Source: Mimachlamys varia
Lineage: Eukaryota > Mollusca > Bivalvia > Pectinida > Pectinidae
DNA length: 64,000 nt
Assembly (NCBI GenBank): GCA_947623455.1
Contig: OX392536.1
Span: 32,803,465-32,867,464 of the forward strand
Direction of reading: 5' to 3'
Positions 1 to 13,984 of this stretch are shown here, piece by piece (position 1 is the first letter of the stretch; each line of letters starts with the position of its first letter). The notes under the pieces were generated by a model. The model saw nothing but the letters and a program-made list of their open reading frames with translations. It had not been told where the DNA came from and did no database searches. The position numbers and the translations under genes are program-made.

Positions 1-900
1 AATACACATTTTTATTTTACATCTTAGTCTTACTGGAACATTATTTTTTTATCCGGAAATGGTGAATAATACCACAGAAAAGTTATGGGATATTTAATCC
101 AATCAATATTAGTAAAAAACTACTTTTTTGGAAAGCGTTGAATCCGAAAGAAGTTAACAAATTGAGAATTTTACCTGATATTGATTTTCTGGGTTAACAG
201 AATAATTTTACATCCAAAAATAAACGAAAATCATTAGTAAATAAACATACATCCCAATTCAAAATTTGAAAGACAATGAATGAAAGTGTTTTACTATTGA
301 TCAAAGCAGCATATGTCAATTTGGTATCTTTGACCGATAAAAGAAAGGAAAAAAAATCAACGACTTAACGTTTTGCTTGCATTTTCTGCCATGGCATGAA
401 CCCCCTTTTCTGAACATCAGAAAGTTGGCTTTTAACAAGGACATATCCTTAAGAAGAAATCAATGTACTCTTACACGAAAACAATTATGAAATGATCGTT
501 AAGTAGCCTGTGTCGAGTAAGAGATACTTACATGTAAACAACTTAAGATGATAACCATATCTTATATCGAATAATTTCGTCAAAATAAGATTTCTGAATC
601 TGAAACAGAAATCAAACATTGATAGGATGCTAAAGATGTATAATTCATTATTTAAATATGTTTTAGAGTAGCCAGTTACAACTGAATCGCGAAAGGAATG
701 ACTGAATATTTGAGAAATTAAACACACGATGTCTCTTTGGTTCAGTTTGTTTGATGACGGGCTCATCATTTTGTTACTTTTCTTACTAAACTTTTTGAGA
801 ACCGATTATGAACTTAAAACGAACGGACTCGTGGGCTAATGTTTTGTTACCATCAATGGGATTGCGCAAATATATGTAATTGGTTTATTTTATTTTACTT
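1..900. other. No gene seen
   Basis: AT-rich DNA with only short chance frames (one of 94 codons on the minus strand without similarity or codon pattern I recognise). Confidence 0.6.
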
Positions 901-1054
901 CCTATTAACAGCTAGGGTCTTTTAAGTACGCTACTGGTTTTGGTGGCGGAGAAAAACCACCGACTTACGGTCAGTAGTACCTGGCAACTACCCCACGTAG
1001 GTTCTATCTGTAGAATGTCGGGGCACTTTAACCACTCGGCCACCGCGGCCCCCA
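901..1054 (-). mobile_element. tRNA-derived SINE
   Basis: The minus strand begins GGGGGCCGCGGTGGCCGAGT, then GGTTAAAGTGCCCCGACATT. This is a tRNA-like 5' part with box A TGGCCGAGTGG. Box B is damaged. The body includes CGTGGGGTAGTTGCCAGGTA and CGGTGGTTTTTCTCCGCC. Confidence 0.75.
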
Positions 1055-1284
1055 ACTATATGTAAAGAACCTTTGTGATTCAACAGGTAATATTTGAGTG
1101 TGATCATGTCGAAAGGAGAGAGACAACTTCTAGTTAAGATGACAAGTTGATGAACAGGGGATTGGCACATGAATTTGCTATACGTTTAAGAAACGTTAAG
1201 TCAAACAACCAGTTCGTCATCCTTTAATGAGACAAAACCTGTCGGACATGTGAATGCTAAGGACATTCCGGGTCAGGCTAGTTA

Positions 1285-1400
1285 AAAAATATCAGAGAAT
1301 ACCGAAGCGTCAACAAAACCATAATCAGAACTCAAAATCGATTAAACTAGGAACAAAATATGAACAGATGGAAATTCTACATGGAGACACATCATCAAAC
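1285..1400 (-). repeat. RT-element 3' tail fragment
   Basis: Matches the terminal part of the shared tail (gcgtcaacaaaaccataat, aactcaaaatcgattaaac), in minus orientation. Only the last ~110 bp remain. Confidence 0.6.
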
Positions 1401-2324
1401 CTCTTATTGTTCTCACAGTTTACAAAGCCTCCCGCGTTAGCTATTAACATGTGATAAATAAATTCGAGTCCAGAAGAAAAATTGTAAGTAATACAGTTGT
1501 ATTTGTTTGGGTACCCAAAACAACTATTGCGTTTCAAACGTTAATGAATCCACAGACTTATTAATATCATATATTTACAGTCTACACTGACATTCACTCG
1601 ATAACGATTGCTCAACAGATTACAATTATCACCTCATAACTGTAGTCAAACACGTGCCATATAATATGACGTCGACAACAACAACAATACATGTGGGCGG
1701 AGCTATGCAAATCCTACAGTTTGAAACACAATTGTGTGACGTCACGAATAATAAACGTGGGCGGAGCTTGCCAATTTCATGCTATTACATTTATTGAACC
1801 ATTCCCAAGTTTATTAGTTTTTAAATGAAATCTGCGTTCGAAGATTTGACTATAATGAACCAAATAGATACGAACATTTCACAGAAAGATACTGTAAATA
1901 AAAGGATAAACATTCTATTTTGTTTAGGTTATCGGGGGATAACTACAATGGAAAACGGGTAAGTTATACATAACCGGCTTCGCCGTTTATGTATAATTCA
2001 CATTAAAGTTAATCCTTAAATAAACAATTTAATTATGGAGATATTTGGAATTCCAGTTTAATTGGATAAGTGGAATCAAAATATCTAGCTGTTCCAGGTC
2101 TATCGTTATAAGTACAAATTTATTGTGCTTTCGGGGAAAAACGGATTTTAATATTTCAGATTTTGGTAGATAATTTTCTTATTGTGCCCATGGTGGAATC
2201 TAAATTAAAATATACTTAAGTTCATACGACAAATAGTTTAAATCCCAATTTATTTTCGAGACTGAAGTTACTTATTGAACGTCACGAACCGCCCATCATA
2301 CACAATGAATGTATCATTTCAGCA
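1401..2324. other. No gene seen
   Basis: Holds two GTGGGCGGAGCT boxes 67 bp apart (1,693 and 1,759), two GACGTC sites and the hairpin at 1,961. No coding signal. Confidence 0.55.
1961..1998. repeat. Hairpin, ~16-bp stem
   Basis: GTTATACATAACCGGC / GCCGTTTATGTATAAT with a three-base loop and two mismatches. Confidence 0.6.
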
Positions 2325-2545
2325 GGATTTAACATATGTTCTGCTTACTTAGATGGGACCAAGATTTACATGGCGGGTGTCGTCGATGAAGTAGAAGACG
2401 CTTACTCTTCAAGAAACATGGTCTAATTATCTTGCACTTTTACAAGTGTCTCTATGTAAATCTTTCCATTGTTCCTAGTTTGCCTCTAGTTTAATCGATT
2501 TTGATTATGATTTTGTTGACGCTTTGGTATTCTCTGATTTTTTTT
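2325..2545 (+). repeat. RT-element 3' tail fragment
   Basis: Matches the shared tail: ACCAAGATTTACATGGCGGG, then GATGAAGTAGAAGACGC, then TAGTTTAATCGATTTTGA. The 5' half of the tail is missing. Confidence 0.7.
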
Positions 2546-4644
2546 TTTTTTACCTTTTAATGGAATTAAATTTTATTTTACACTGGTTAGTCCTATTGAT
2601 TGCAACATATATTTGATAAATTACAACGTAATATGATAACTATTTGATAAGATAAAGATCATCTTCTCCGAACGACATCTTAACTTCTGAACCTAGTTTT
2701 GGTATATGTTTTATTAATGAATATAATTTCTGATTCATACTTGATAAATAAAAAATCAAGAATTCAATGAACGAACGGTATATGTTATAACTAAATACAA
2801 CAAAAACAACAGAGGCATTGATATATAATGGGTAAACAAATAATGGTTATATCGTCGAAAGTACTATCTGATAATCGTATATGATATGCCATTTTCTGAA
2901 TAAAGGCCAAAGGATAAATTTTGTATTATGTAACAAAACATTTCGGTGACAAATATAGAAGAAAAAATACTAATATTATTTACGTCATTTTTCAGACAGA
3001 TTTTTGTGGTCTTAGAACTGCCGTGTCATTGTGGTCAGCGTCATTATGTATCACAATATTACTTGTACTCAGATTTAAAGATTTTCATGCCATTTCTGTC
3101 TTTAATTCTACACGAATACTATTTTACTTTTTTACTCGAGGATAAAACAAATATATGAAAGCATGCAAATATAATAATGTTTATAGTTAAAAATTTGTTA
3201 CATAGCGTTTACACTTGAAACCACTCAAGATATTGCGTCATAGCTTAATATGTACTATTATGACGCCTTCTCGTCGACTAGAATATTCTACATTTAAAAA
3301 GCCATTGGTATGTTTTTAGAAATTTCAAACCATCCATGAACCACATCAGTATTGAATTAAAAAAGGATCTCCGCTTTCTTTTTGATTATAATGGGCTGGA
3401 AAATATTGGTTTACAACTTTATACACATAGCAAATGAAGTTTCTAAATATAGATGCCAAAAGAAGGCTGTGATTATATCTTAATATACGTTTATTGCAGA
3501 ATGTAATGTTTTAAATATATTCTTACATGTATTATTATAAATGTGTGACAAGCACGTGCCTAGTGCTTAAAAATTGCATTAGTTTGCATTTCTGATGTTT
3601 TTTAGTGATAATATATACATATACCATGGTATCCTATGCATTTATGATGTTTTTAGTGATACTATGTACATATACCATGGTATCCTATGAATTTATGATG
3701 TTGGGTTTTAATGTAAATAAACGATTATGACATTGCACAATGTGTACTTTGCGTGTTGTGTTGTATATTCGAAATTTCTATTAGACTGTACATTATATAA
3801 ACATATTTCAGTATTCAAACAGATAAATCGATGGACCTAACCCAAATGTTTATAGCTTTTTTCTGTTCATTAAAACAAGGAAAATATATATTCATTTAAA
3901 ATGTATTGGATTTTTATCTTTCTATATAACAGTGTTATTTTTCTGGTTATTCAATATTGGATTCCATCCAACAAAGGAGTGAGGCAGGTTATTTTAATGA
4001 TGGTTCGAAAACATCTTATATATTATTTATTACATAACGTTAAAATAAATGTGTGATTATGTGACGTCATTGGAATGCAATGGTCGTATTCGATTTGAGT
4101 CTCTTACACCATAAAAGATATGCAACATCAGAGAATAAAATGTATTCTCGTGTCGTTAAGCACGTATTCACTATGTTAATTTATAGTAAAATGTGATATC
4201 AATGTGACCATTGTGATCCTACGCCACTCATCCGAGAAAGAGGAAGTGAGATCCGGAATGAGGCTGAGATTGCAATCTTACCTCCTCCACAGAGAACGCC
4301 GTACCTTAACACCACATAACAATAAACAATAAATCATTTCTTCCCCTTAACTTTAATACAAATCGACATACAGACCATGTACAATGCTGTATTACTTGAT
4401 GAAGAACGGCCTATTTTCTGTCCCCTCGTCGGACTGAGAACGGTCACTGTATCAGTACTGTTTCTTGGAGAACAGCTGCTCGTCCTAGTTCGTCAGGTTC
4501 AAGTGCTGCATTGGAGGTCACTAGGTCACCAAGTTAACCTATCAAAAGAAGCGAAGGTGTCAATATTGAGAATATAAATTAAAGGTTTTGTTTGTTTTTT
4601 TTAGTTATAAGCACACACACCAAAGGAATATCACTAATACATTT
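2546..4644. other. No gene seen
   Basis: AT-rich except for 4,200-4,560, which is richer in GC and carries a 66-codon frame (4,377-4,577, plus). I do not recognise the frame, and splice-site context does not make it convincing. Confidence 0.5.
3586..3700 (+). repeat. Tandem duplication, ~51-bp unit, two copies
   Basis: Each unit contains GATGTTTTTAGTGATA, TACATATACCATGGTATCC and ends TATG(C/A)ATT. The two copies start at about 3,586 and 3,638. Confidence 0.8.
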
Positions 4645-4735
4645 GAAGTAACCTCGAAGATGCGACCCAGTGGTGGAAGGCTAGTTGTAGCTGAATGTCC
4701 GACGCCTTAACCGCCGGTGTCCCTTGTTGATATCT
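4645..4735 (-). mobile_element. Degenerate tRNA-derived SINE head
   Basis: The minus strand reads GACACCGGCGGTTAAGGCGT and ACTAGCCTTCCACCACTGGG, then GTCGCATCTTCGAGGTTAC. Box A and B positions fit a tRNA-like head, but both are altered and no body follows. Confidence 0.4.
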
Positions 4736-4833
4736 TTGATAAATAATCAACATGCAACTAAAATATAAGCTCCAAGGTACAAACGAAATTAAGAAAGAAA
4801 AGAAATAGAATTATTTCCTCTTAAATATACTTT

Positions 4834-5000
4834 CAGTCAAACCTGCAAAAGTAACTCAAAGACCCCGATTAATTTGTCCGTCTAGTCCCGACTTCAAGAA
4901 AAGAAGTTTTCGAACTTTCCTAACTTAAATACTCGGATAACTCGAAGATTTGTCGTTGTCCAACAGACTTCGAAACATTAATATTCGACTGTATATATTT
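4834..5000. mobile_element. pogo/Tigger-like MITE remnant (one end)
   Basis: Starts CAGTCAAACCTGC, like the CAGT-starting terminal repeats of pogo/Tigger elements. It continues with TCGAA/TAACTCGAA-type motifs (GGATAACTCGAAGA, CAGACTTCGAAAC). The other end was not found. Confidence 0.4.
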
Positions 5001-5339
5001 CGACATTGAGACAAACTCCACGATAAGACAAAAAAAAAAAAAAAAATTGTAAGTAGAAAACATGACATGGAAATCCTTTGGAAACAAACAGTTACAAATA
5101 TAGAAATAATTAATAGCATATTGGGTGATTTCTTCCAAGTTGTATATATAACTATGCTATGTGTATCAATGGTTGAACATTCATTAAACATGATAAATGG
5201 TTAAACTTTCATTTAACATAATAAACAGAGAGTTGTGTTTAGGTATTACAAACTAGTTGATATACAGACATAAACTTACTGAGTGTCATACATAATGATA
5301 TAATTAATTTTATGCAAGACATTTCCTGAAATTACAATA

Positions 5340-6210
5340 TCTATAAAAACAGTCAGTGAATGACCAAGCGTCAATAAAACTTTAACCCGAACTAAAAATC
5401 GATTAGAATAGAGATACAATATTAACAAAGGAATTATACATGGAGACTCTCGTAAAAGTACAAGAGAATAATACCAGGTGTTCCGGAAGAGTAAGCGTCT
5501 TTTGCTTCATAGACAACACCCGCCATGTAAATCTTGGTCACATGCAAATAAACATCAAGTTCTCAAAATGAGAACCGAGTCATCGTTGTCAAACACAACA
5601 AGGGAGCACACTAATGAGCATACTCCAAAACCTCATTCTTCATATCACACAAATATACAGATTTCTCAATGAGACTTATATGGCGAGCATAAAACTTGCC
5701 CGTAGTCTTCACCAACCTTTACCTCTCGAACCATGTGCCATAATCCGTGAGCAGTTGACATATATAACGAAAATCTCAATATTCAGCGGAAACCCTATAA
5801 TAATGAATCAACTGTGACATGAAAACACCATAGGATGGAGAAGCAGAGATGTTACTATCAAGAAAAGGAACGTTCACGATCGGAAAATCGAAATCGTCAC
5901 TTTTATCATATAGCTTAGTATTAAGCTACCCGTGTTGAAGTAAAGATCGAGGTAGAAAGCTGATATAAGATAGTCTGTTGTGTCCTAAATCTCAAGTTCA
6001 TTAGGGTATATTCGATCGACTAGGTCAGCAAACTTCTGGTTGTTAATAGACAACACATCGTCGATATACCTGAAAGTGGAATTGAAATATTTGACAAGGC
6101 TTTTGTTATCCATCCTGATAAGCCATTCGACAAATTAAGCCTCGTATATAACCAAAAACAAGTCATCCAAAAGTGGGGCACCGTTAGTTACCATTGGAAT
6201 GCTAACAGTC
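5340..6210 (-). pseudogene. Decayed reverse transcriptase retroelement with its 3' tail
   Basis: From 6,207 down, the minus strand reads GAPLLDDLFL, stop, FNSTFRYIDDVLSINN and DRIYPNELEI, stop. Then come DFDFPIVNVPFLDSNISA, SYGVFMSQLIHYYR, stop, and a C-terminal KTTGKFYAR near 5,695. YIDD is the catalytic box of reverse transcriptases. The flanking pattern (P-L-L-x-D-L-F; Y-P-x-E-L-E; F-P-I-V-N-x-P-F-L) belongs to an RT-like family I know as common in bivalve genomes; its lineage (non-LTR or Penelope-like) I cannot settle. There are at least four in-frame stops. The ~340 bp after the RT (5,680 to 5,340) match the repeats listed below, so those are 3' tails of this element. Confidence 0.75.
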
Positions 6211-6589
6211 TTTTGGAAAATCTATTTTTAACCAGGATTTTCCCTTTTATTCATCACCCTAGTCGTCTTTATTTCAAACATTCCAATTAAATGAAAACAA
6301 ATTAAATACAACGTTCACATAAAATGTCATGAAATGCTACAAAATAAGAACATATGATAAACACTTAACGTATATTAACGAAACATACCACAATGTTTTC
6401 ACAAATAGCAATATAACACATACATTAAGTTTTCACACATAATAACGAAGTACACCACCATACTCACACAAGAGCAAATAAACACAAAACTTGTCAAAAT
6501 AAGCAACATTTCTTTAATGGAGATATTCAGGTAAGTGAAGATAATGATAAATGTTTCTATCTCCGCCATCTCAGTCATATTGATAGAAA

Positions 6590-6760
6590 CATATTCTACA
6601 TCCTTGTGTGATATGAAGATGGACGTGTCTGAACATGCTTATTAGTATGACTATTTGTTATGATTGAGAGCGATGCCTTTGTTCTCACTTAAGGACGTGA
6701 CATTTACTTGGATGTGATGCTCACTCTTCCTGAACACCTGGTCTTTTTCTGGCTTCTCAG
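6590..6760 (+). repeat. RT-element 3' tail fragment with internal deletion
   Basis: Matches from GTGTGATATGAAGATGGACG to CTTGGATGTGA. It then lacks about 50 bp present in other copies and resumes at CTGAACACCTGGTCTTTTT. Confidence 0.6.
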
Positions 6761-6854
6761 GCGTCTTCAGGCTGAATGTTTGGTTGTAATATGTATTGAT
6801 GCCTTAACATTATTTGGTTTAAAACAACAAACCTGAAGAAAAAGATTACAAAAG

Positions 6855-6935
6855 CTTCGACAATAGAGAGAGAGAGGAGGAGGAATGAGAGAGGGATGAG
6901 AGGGAGGAGAGAGAGGGGGAGAAAGAGAGACCAAA
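6855..6935. repeat. GA-rich (polypurine) tract
   Basis: Plus strand nearly all purine: GAGAGAGAGAGGAGGAGG, then AGGGAGGAGAGAGAGGGG. Such tracts can form triplex DNA; no function is claimed. Confidence 0.85.
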
Positions 6936-6939
6936 AACA

Positions 6940-9900
6940 AACCAATAGCTTTTGAAAGAAATCAAACAGAGATAAATTGTATTTACTAAAGACGATGCAT
7001 TTGCATGTACTTGCTGCTGGTGACCTACTTTTGATCTGCAAAGTAACTGTTAAATTTGACTTTATTGTTTTCAATGAGTTGATATAATGCTTGGAAAATG
7101 TGGACTCCACCATGTTCGTTAAGGTTAAATTTTTTTATTGCACACGATTATAACAGACAAGTTAAGGTTGGATTAGAATGAGTACGGTTGGGATTGATTT
7201 AATTAGTAGATAATACGTATATCGTAACAGGTGTGTTGTGAAGTGCGAACCGTTTTTTATCTGCGGGAATGTCCCCTTTGTTTTATGTATCTCTTCATAC
7301 TTTCTAGTGTTTCTCGTCCTTATGCTTATGTTTGTTACTCTACGCTGACGCTAAGAGTTTAATAATTTATATAAACCTTTCTAATCCATCAGTCACATAA
7401 CTAATACTATCTGCTATCAAATGCGTGATTGAAATGATTCAGAAATATATAAATTTCCGTTATATTTGGTATTCCAAAGACCTTGGCATGTCGGCTTTAA
7501 AACAATTAGGTCAGCAATCCTTGAGATGAGTAAACGGCGTGGCCACGGTTTATCATGTGACAAGCATGTGAAACTTAACTGTATGTCCGGAAATAAGAGA
7601 AGGATGACCCACATGACTTCACTTCAAGTACACTTGTACCAGATCAGATTGATGAAGCAATTATTCAATTATGAATATAATTTTCCGTTGTTCTTTATGT
7701 CGGAAGATTTACTGATATTTTGTTATCAGAGCATCTCAGTGTATATGTCTTTAAATAGAAATAGTTGAAAACATTACATGAAACTACCAAAATGTTGATT
7801 ATAGAATATTTGAATAGAAAGAAAGAGTATACTGAAGTGTGTTTTGTTGGCCCCTTGATTTCCCATTTACTCCTGTTTACATATAAAAGTTTTTTTATAT
7901 ACATATATCAGAAGAAATGTAAACAGGTGAAGTTAATTGGATGGTCGCTTTAGGTGGATATTTTTGTAGATTTATTGTATTACTTTACAAGTCTTTGTCA
8001 ACCTGTTCAAAGTACATAAATATAATCATGATATTTCGTTTAAATAAGTTATTTAAAAGCACAATAGGTATCTTAATAACACTATCCAAATGTATACATT
8101 TTCCATTTCTGATTGCATACATGTACGAAAAAAAATAATTATTTTGCTGAGAAAGAAAACGTTTTATTTTAATCAATGCCTTTTTCTAAGCAAAGTAGAT
8201 TTTCATTTTAAGTTGGGCTGAAAAACATGAATGAAACAATTTAACAATAAATTACATAACAGTTTTGAGATAAAAATATAACAATGTACTTCCTTAACGA
8301 CCTTAACTAAAAGTAGTAAAAAAACACATACCTGTAAAAATCATCTGTTATACCATACTTTAAGCACAATTATCGTTCATTAAACATATATACAGTAAAT
8401 ATTTTGCCGAAAAATTGTTAGTGTTACAAAATGACATGAAGAGAAAATCTACTGTTTGTGGTTTCCATTGTCCTTTGTAAAATGCAGTATTCAAAACAAA
8501 GAAACATGTAGATTTTAAGATTAAGGGTATATCAATTCAATATAAAGCTACGTGAGCCGTCAATGCTTGTTTAATTGGTCATACCCATTAGAGGGATTTA
8601 TTTTTTTTAAAAAGTATCATATGGAACAAACAACTCATGGCAACAGTATTTAATTGTACAGGATAATAACATTCAATGGTGGTAGCTTTATAATGTAAGA
8701 GAGTAATCCATATCATACTGATCTCTCATCTAACTTCAATTGTATTCCTTTGAATACCAAGTTGTGTAAGTTTTTATATTAAGATACGAAGACAACCGCG
8801 ATATTACCCAAACAACACTTTCTCTAATTGCTATTACACGTATAACACTTGACCTATAAAGTAAATATCACTCAACCAATTAGATGAAATACTCAGGACT
8901 TGTTACAATGCATTCTTGTTGTGAGATATTTATAATCAAGCATCGTCACAGCCATTTAAATATTCTATTATCTTATTACGATTGCAGTGGTGAAAATCAT
9001 AAATATATATCAGATTGCATGTAGAGGCATGCGATTTTTTAATGAAAAAAATATACTGATCTGTTGTAAGGTTTGCCGTTCTTACCAAAAGCTATAATAT
9101 GCTATTTTTATTAAGACTTTTTCCGATTATAAGTTTGCATAATATCATTACGTTGATAAAATCTATTTTATATGTTTTTCTTTTTTTTTTATCCTCTAAA
9201 GCCTGAATTGACCTTTCGTTTCGTAGAACACTCTTTTAAACGGATACAGGGTTATTTAGACATTTCAAGGAATTAATTTGAAAATAAAAATTCTTGCTAT
9301 TTTTAGCTATTAGTCGTTACTATTTTTGAATTCACTTTAAATTGTTACTTGTTTTAAATCCACTTAAGTTCGAGTACTTTTCTTCCAATAAAAAAAATGA
9401 ACATAATTCCGCAATTCCGCTTGAACGGCTATATCATGATAAAATGATATCTAAAATTGGAATACTCCTCGAAATAAACATTTATAACAATATATTTTAC
9501 ACAAGATCCCGTGATCGTTACGAGGTATTTCCACATCAGACTCTATGCATCATTGACACGTGAATCAGAAAAAAACACCCATTTTGTTAAGTGATGAGCT
9601 ATGATACATGATAAGATATATGTGTGGAATGTCCCCATAGTTTAATTGGACTGATTATTTAATGTCTGCACGAATCAAAGTGTCTGATGACCATCTCTTG
9701 ATTAAGTGTTATAAGGTTTAGTTTCTGAATAAATTAATCTCAAATTAGATATCAACGTAACGGATAAATGATAGATATGCATACAATAACATTTTCTTGG
9801 CATCTAAATAATTTCCAAACGTTCATAAGAAGTATACGATTTTTTTTCTAAAAGATGAATATTACAATATACATGATTTATAAAAATACATTAAACATCT

Positions 9901-12900
9901 ACAAAAAAATATATGCCACCATTAACTATTTCATGACATTTGTGTTTGTAGTGAAGCTGGGAATATGTTTGAACAAAACGTTCCCACAATATTTCACACA
10001 CATACACACACCAGCAGAATGTGACCTAGGTGTAGGGACAAAGGTCACTGGGGTGTTGACCTGACAAAAGGTCACTATATCTGTGATACTTCTTTTTATC
10101 TCGAATCAAATCAATTTCTTTTAAGCAGTGGTAGCATGTGACCTTTCACCCGACTATACACAAATTAAACGGCATGCATATACGAGCAACAAAACAGAAA
10201 AGGGACACAGTTGACGAAGTTTTGTTAGCTTAAGATATTTTCACAAAACATTTTCATTTTCAATGTATTTATCGTAAGTTTTGGCATTATCTTAGGTGTG
10301 TAAGAAATCAAATTAAATAGTTTTGAAAGGGTGTTTGTTTATGAAAGACAATGAATAATATAATTGCAAACAGAAACCATATGTTCCATTCTTATGCTAA
10401 CAAAATGTGAAGCCAATGTGGTGCTGAGTAGGAACTCTACTGGCGAGGGAACGCAGATGTGCTGCTGCACAGTTTCAAATAGGGACATTTTGATTTTGTC
10501 CATAATCATTAAATATATACATAAGGCCTAACGGGGAAGTAATCATTAGACCAGTGGCGATAAGGGAAAGCAGTTCCCTTTGGCGGTGCTGTGGCATCCT
10601 GCTTGCTCTCCACAAGATCGCTCCGGGTATCATTATAACTCTATACCGACCACATTCTGACGAAAAGCCACGCTATCTCCGACACTTTGGCTACGTTTCT
10701 CAATTATTACAGAAATACTCATATAGATTTGATAGATAAGTTTTCAATTTTGTCTTTTTCTGTGATCTTAGCACGATGGAGATGGAAGTTCGGATGAACG
10801 TTGTGCGCGCTAGTGTTCTGACATAGTAAACATAGGCGTGTGAAAGAACCTTGTTCCATAGCCAGTTATTAAAGTATTAAATAAAAATAAGTTTTAAATT
10901 TTCGTAGGTTAAAAGCCAGTCTCTCATCGCTTGAGAAATTGCCTTATCTGATTTTTAGTATGCAGGGATACAAATAGGTTAGCTCCACAATTTTCTATTA
11001 TCTTTGCCACGTGGTTAAACTAAGATGGTCGTTTATGACTTTCTGCAAAATGAATTCAATTGATAATCATGAATTCAAATTAAATGTAACTTGAAGCAAA
11101 TTTGATATAAACTTGAAAAGACTTGTTTAACTATACACAAAAATGTAAATTAAATTTCTAAATTGAAACAATATTAAGTTAATGCTGTAACTCAAATAGT
11201 TAATACCAGTTTACTTTCTTATGATGCACGCAAGCGATATATCTACATATTACACACGTTGCTGACAATATTTGTTAAACAACATTAAATTGAGAAATTA
11301 GATATCAATTATCAAGTATTTTAATTTTCCTTTTACTCTCTTTGTACCAGCTCTTGATTAACTTTTATGAAATAGTATGCTTGGAATTACGTCTCATCCC
11401 TTATAGTTATTCAGAAGGAAACAATTATATAATAATTTCAAACAAGTTTAAAGCAACAGTGTTTAAATACTTGAACTGAAAGCAAAATAAAAAAAATCAA
11501 ATCGAAAAACTAAAAACTAAATTACGGCACCTGAATGAAAGATTAATACGACGTTATATATCCCGTGGAATTATGATAATGTTCTTAAATATTTTGAAAA
11601 TTTTATTGTTTAAACAAATGTTAGTGTTGCAAAGTAGCCAACATTTTTTTTATCGCTGACCCACCTTTTTAAATATAATTCTGTTATTCGTAGAGAGTAA
11701 AATATAATATACCCCAAGCAACAAAGTAAGACATAACCTAATATACAAGTTTCTTATTGATTGTTTTGTGTAATTGTAAGTAACTCATCGACAACGTTAA
11801 TGTGTACGTCTTTATTTCTAATTCACTCAATCAGGAGTACACTCCTTAAATACCCTTCCCATGTATAAAATAAAAATTAAAAAAAAAATAACCAAAACAG
11901 AAAAGCTAGATAACGTATTCGTTTACAAACGAACGGTATCCTTATTACGATATAGGATATGAATATGAGCGAATAAATATTTCAGATAATAAGCAGACAA
12001 ATTCAAAGTAAGACAATCCAATTAAATCAATGTTCAAAATATTCTAGAGTTCAAATAAAAAGTTTTGAATAATCTAGCAAGTTAATAACAGGGTAAATCA
12101 TTGAAATAAAATCAAAGCACAGAAGTTACCTGCGTATGGACACCAGATGAAAAACACACTATAGCACCACTACTTAGATCTTTAATGTTAACAGGTACAT
12201 GCGTATCAAAATTTATGAATTACGTTCCAGAACAAAGTGTGCCACTTGCAACACACACGGAACCATTTACTAAAACCTCTAACAAAGTAATAATGGATCA
12301 ATAAACAAATATATTAATCACCTTAGAACGAAGATCAACTATAAAAATCTAATAAGAACAGGGTCAGATCTTGGAACCCGTTAACACAAATAAAAATGAA
12401 ATGTTACTTTTGTAGCAACAGAAGATATTTATCAACTTCACTCTTTTAACAAACTACTGTCATCCATTTGTTATTTCAAGAAAGTCAGTCTGGTTTTAAA
12501 CTGCCATGTTAAGGAAACATAACTGGCGTCCATTAAACAGTAAAAAAGGCAAGGTAATTGATATTTTCTTTTGGGCATCCTTTCTTTTTCAATTTTGTTT
12601 GTAATAGTAATTTCATATGCAGACCTTTTAATGTATGATTGAATTAGTGTGTCGAACGTGTTTGCATCTTTTTCATCATTGATTTTGGTATTTTCTAAAT
12701 ATTAAATTTAATGCCAACTTTCAAAGGAAAATTACAAATTACATGATAAGTAAGTTCATATCAATAATTAAAACAAAAATCTCATTTTGAAAATTATCAG
12801 ATGCTTAAAACTGCAGCGCAAACAAGTTACTGAATACATAATAACTAAAACAGGAGATCACTGATTATCTGCATTCCATGTTGGCTCTTTTTCTATTGTG

Positions 12901-13300
12901 TACAACATGACATTACCATTACATTGTATGTCCGACACATTAACATTATAGTTCTTACTGACAGGAACCAAACAAGCGGAAGCAAAATATTACGAGGAAA
13001 GTTGTGACAGATATTGGCAATGCTGTACTGTATTGAGGAATCGACATGTGCAACACATGGAACCTATATTATGAAACAGACGCATTTTTATTTTGTTGCT
13101 CCATTTATTGGTATGGTAACTTCTTGTTATCACGACATTTGTACTGTATCCAATTTTTGGTCTTATTGAAGGGGAAACTCGTTGTAGGACAGCGTCCTCT
13201 AATTGAGTGTTTTAATGGTACTTAAACATGTGAATACACGTACTCAGTTTTATTTACGCAGTAAATACCTTGTTTGTCCCTTTTTACGATTCAAAATAAG
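6940..13300. other. Long gene-less stretch
   Basis: AT-rich with chance frames up to 100 codons. A GC-richer patch at 10,540-10,740 holds a 61-codon frame of unknown nature. Nothing supports a gene. Confidence 0.5.
10022..10147. promoter_or_regulatory. Cluster of AGGTCA half-sites
   Basis: Five half-sites in about 125 bp: TGACCT, AGGTCA, TGACCT, AGGTCA and TGACCT. They include one everted pair with 6-bp spacing, TGACCTGACAAAAGGTCA. May be chance or a relic of a repeat. Confidence 0.25.
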
Positions 13301-13329
13301 GAAAATCGAATACCGCACAGTTAAGAAAA

Positions 13330-13760
13330 CCATAATTAGAGCTAAGATTGACTAAGCTTAGAGTAAAATATGAGAGCATAAGAGAATAAGAGAAAACCAG
13401 GTGTTCCAGAAGATTATTCATCTTCTTCTGCATTGACGACAAACGCCATGTAACTCTAGGTCACCTCAAAATAAATATGGCGTCCTCAAAGTAAGAACTG
13501 CGCTTAGCTTTTGATAACCTAACAACATGGTACACATACGTATTACCTATGGCAGATCAAGTTTCAAATGGCTAAATATCCAAACCAGAGTATTGACATA
13601 CAGAAAACATTGAACCCAAAAACGAGAACACTAGAGAGAAATATAAACGGAGAGTTAAATGAGTACTTTAAAGCAATAAGAGAGTAGGAACAGGTGTTCT
13701 GAACTTGAACGCGTCTTGCATCAAATGAATATCACAGCTGTCATATTAATCTTTAAGGAA
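13330..13760 (-). repeat. One or two degraded RT-element 3' tails
   Basis: 13,330-13,535 matches the tail in minus orientation (ACCAGGTGTTCCAGAAGA, then CGCCATGTAACTCTAGGTCA). 13,600-13,760 has a weaker second match (GGAACAGGTGTTCTGAAC, then GCGTCTTGCATCA). Confidence 0.5.
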
Positions 13761-13984
13761 TTGGAGTATTAGCACGTTTTCATAACAAATAACATTAATG
13801 AGCATTATAAATCACACCAATTGAAAAGCAGATAAGAATATTTTATATCGCACAACTAAATATACACGATGACAAACATAACACAGAATGGATATAGAAG
13901 AACTATGTATATAAATGATAAAAACATAGAAGATTACAAACATATATCACAGCCTCGATAACCAGTAACATATTGCGAACCATA

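Noticed and set aside
901..1054. Functional tRNA gene
   Set aside because: Only the 5' part looks tRNA-like, box B is broken and a SINE body follows.
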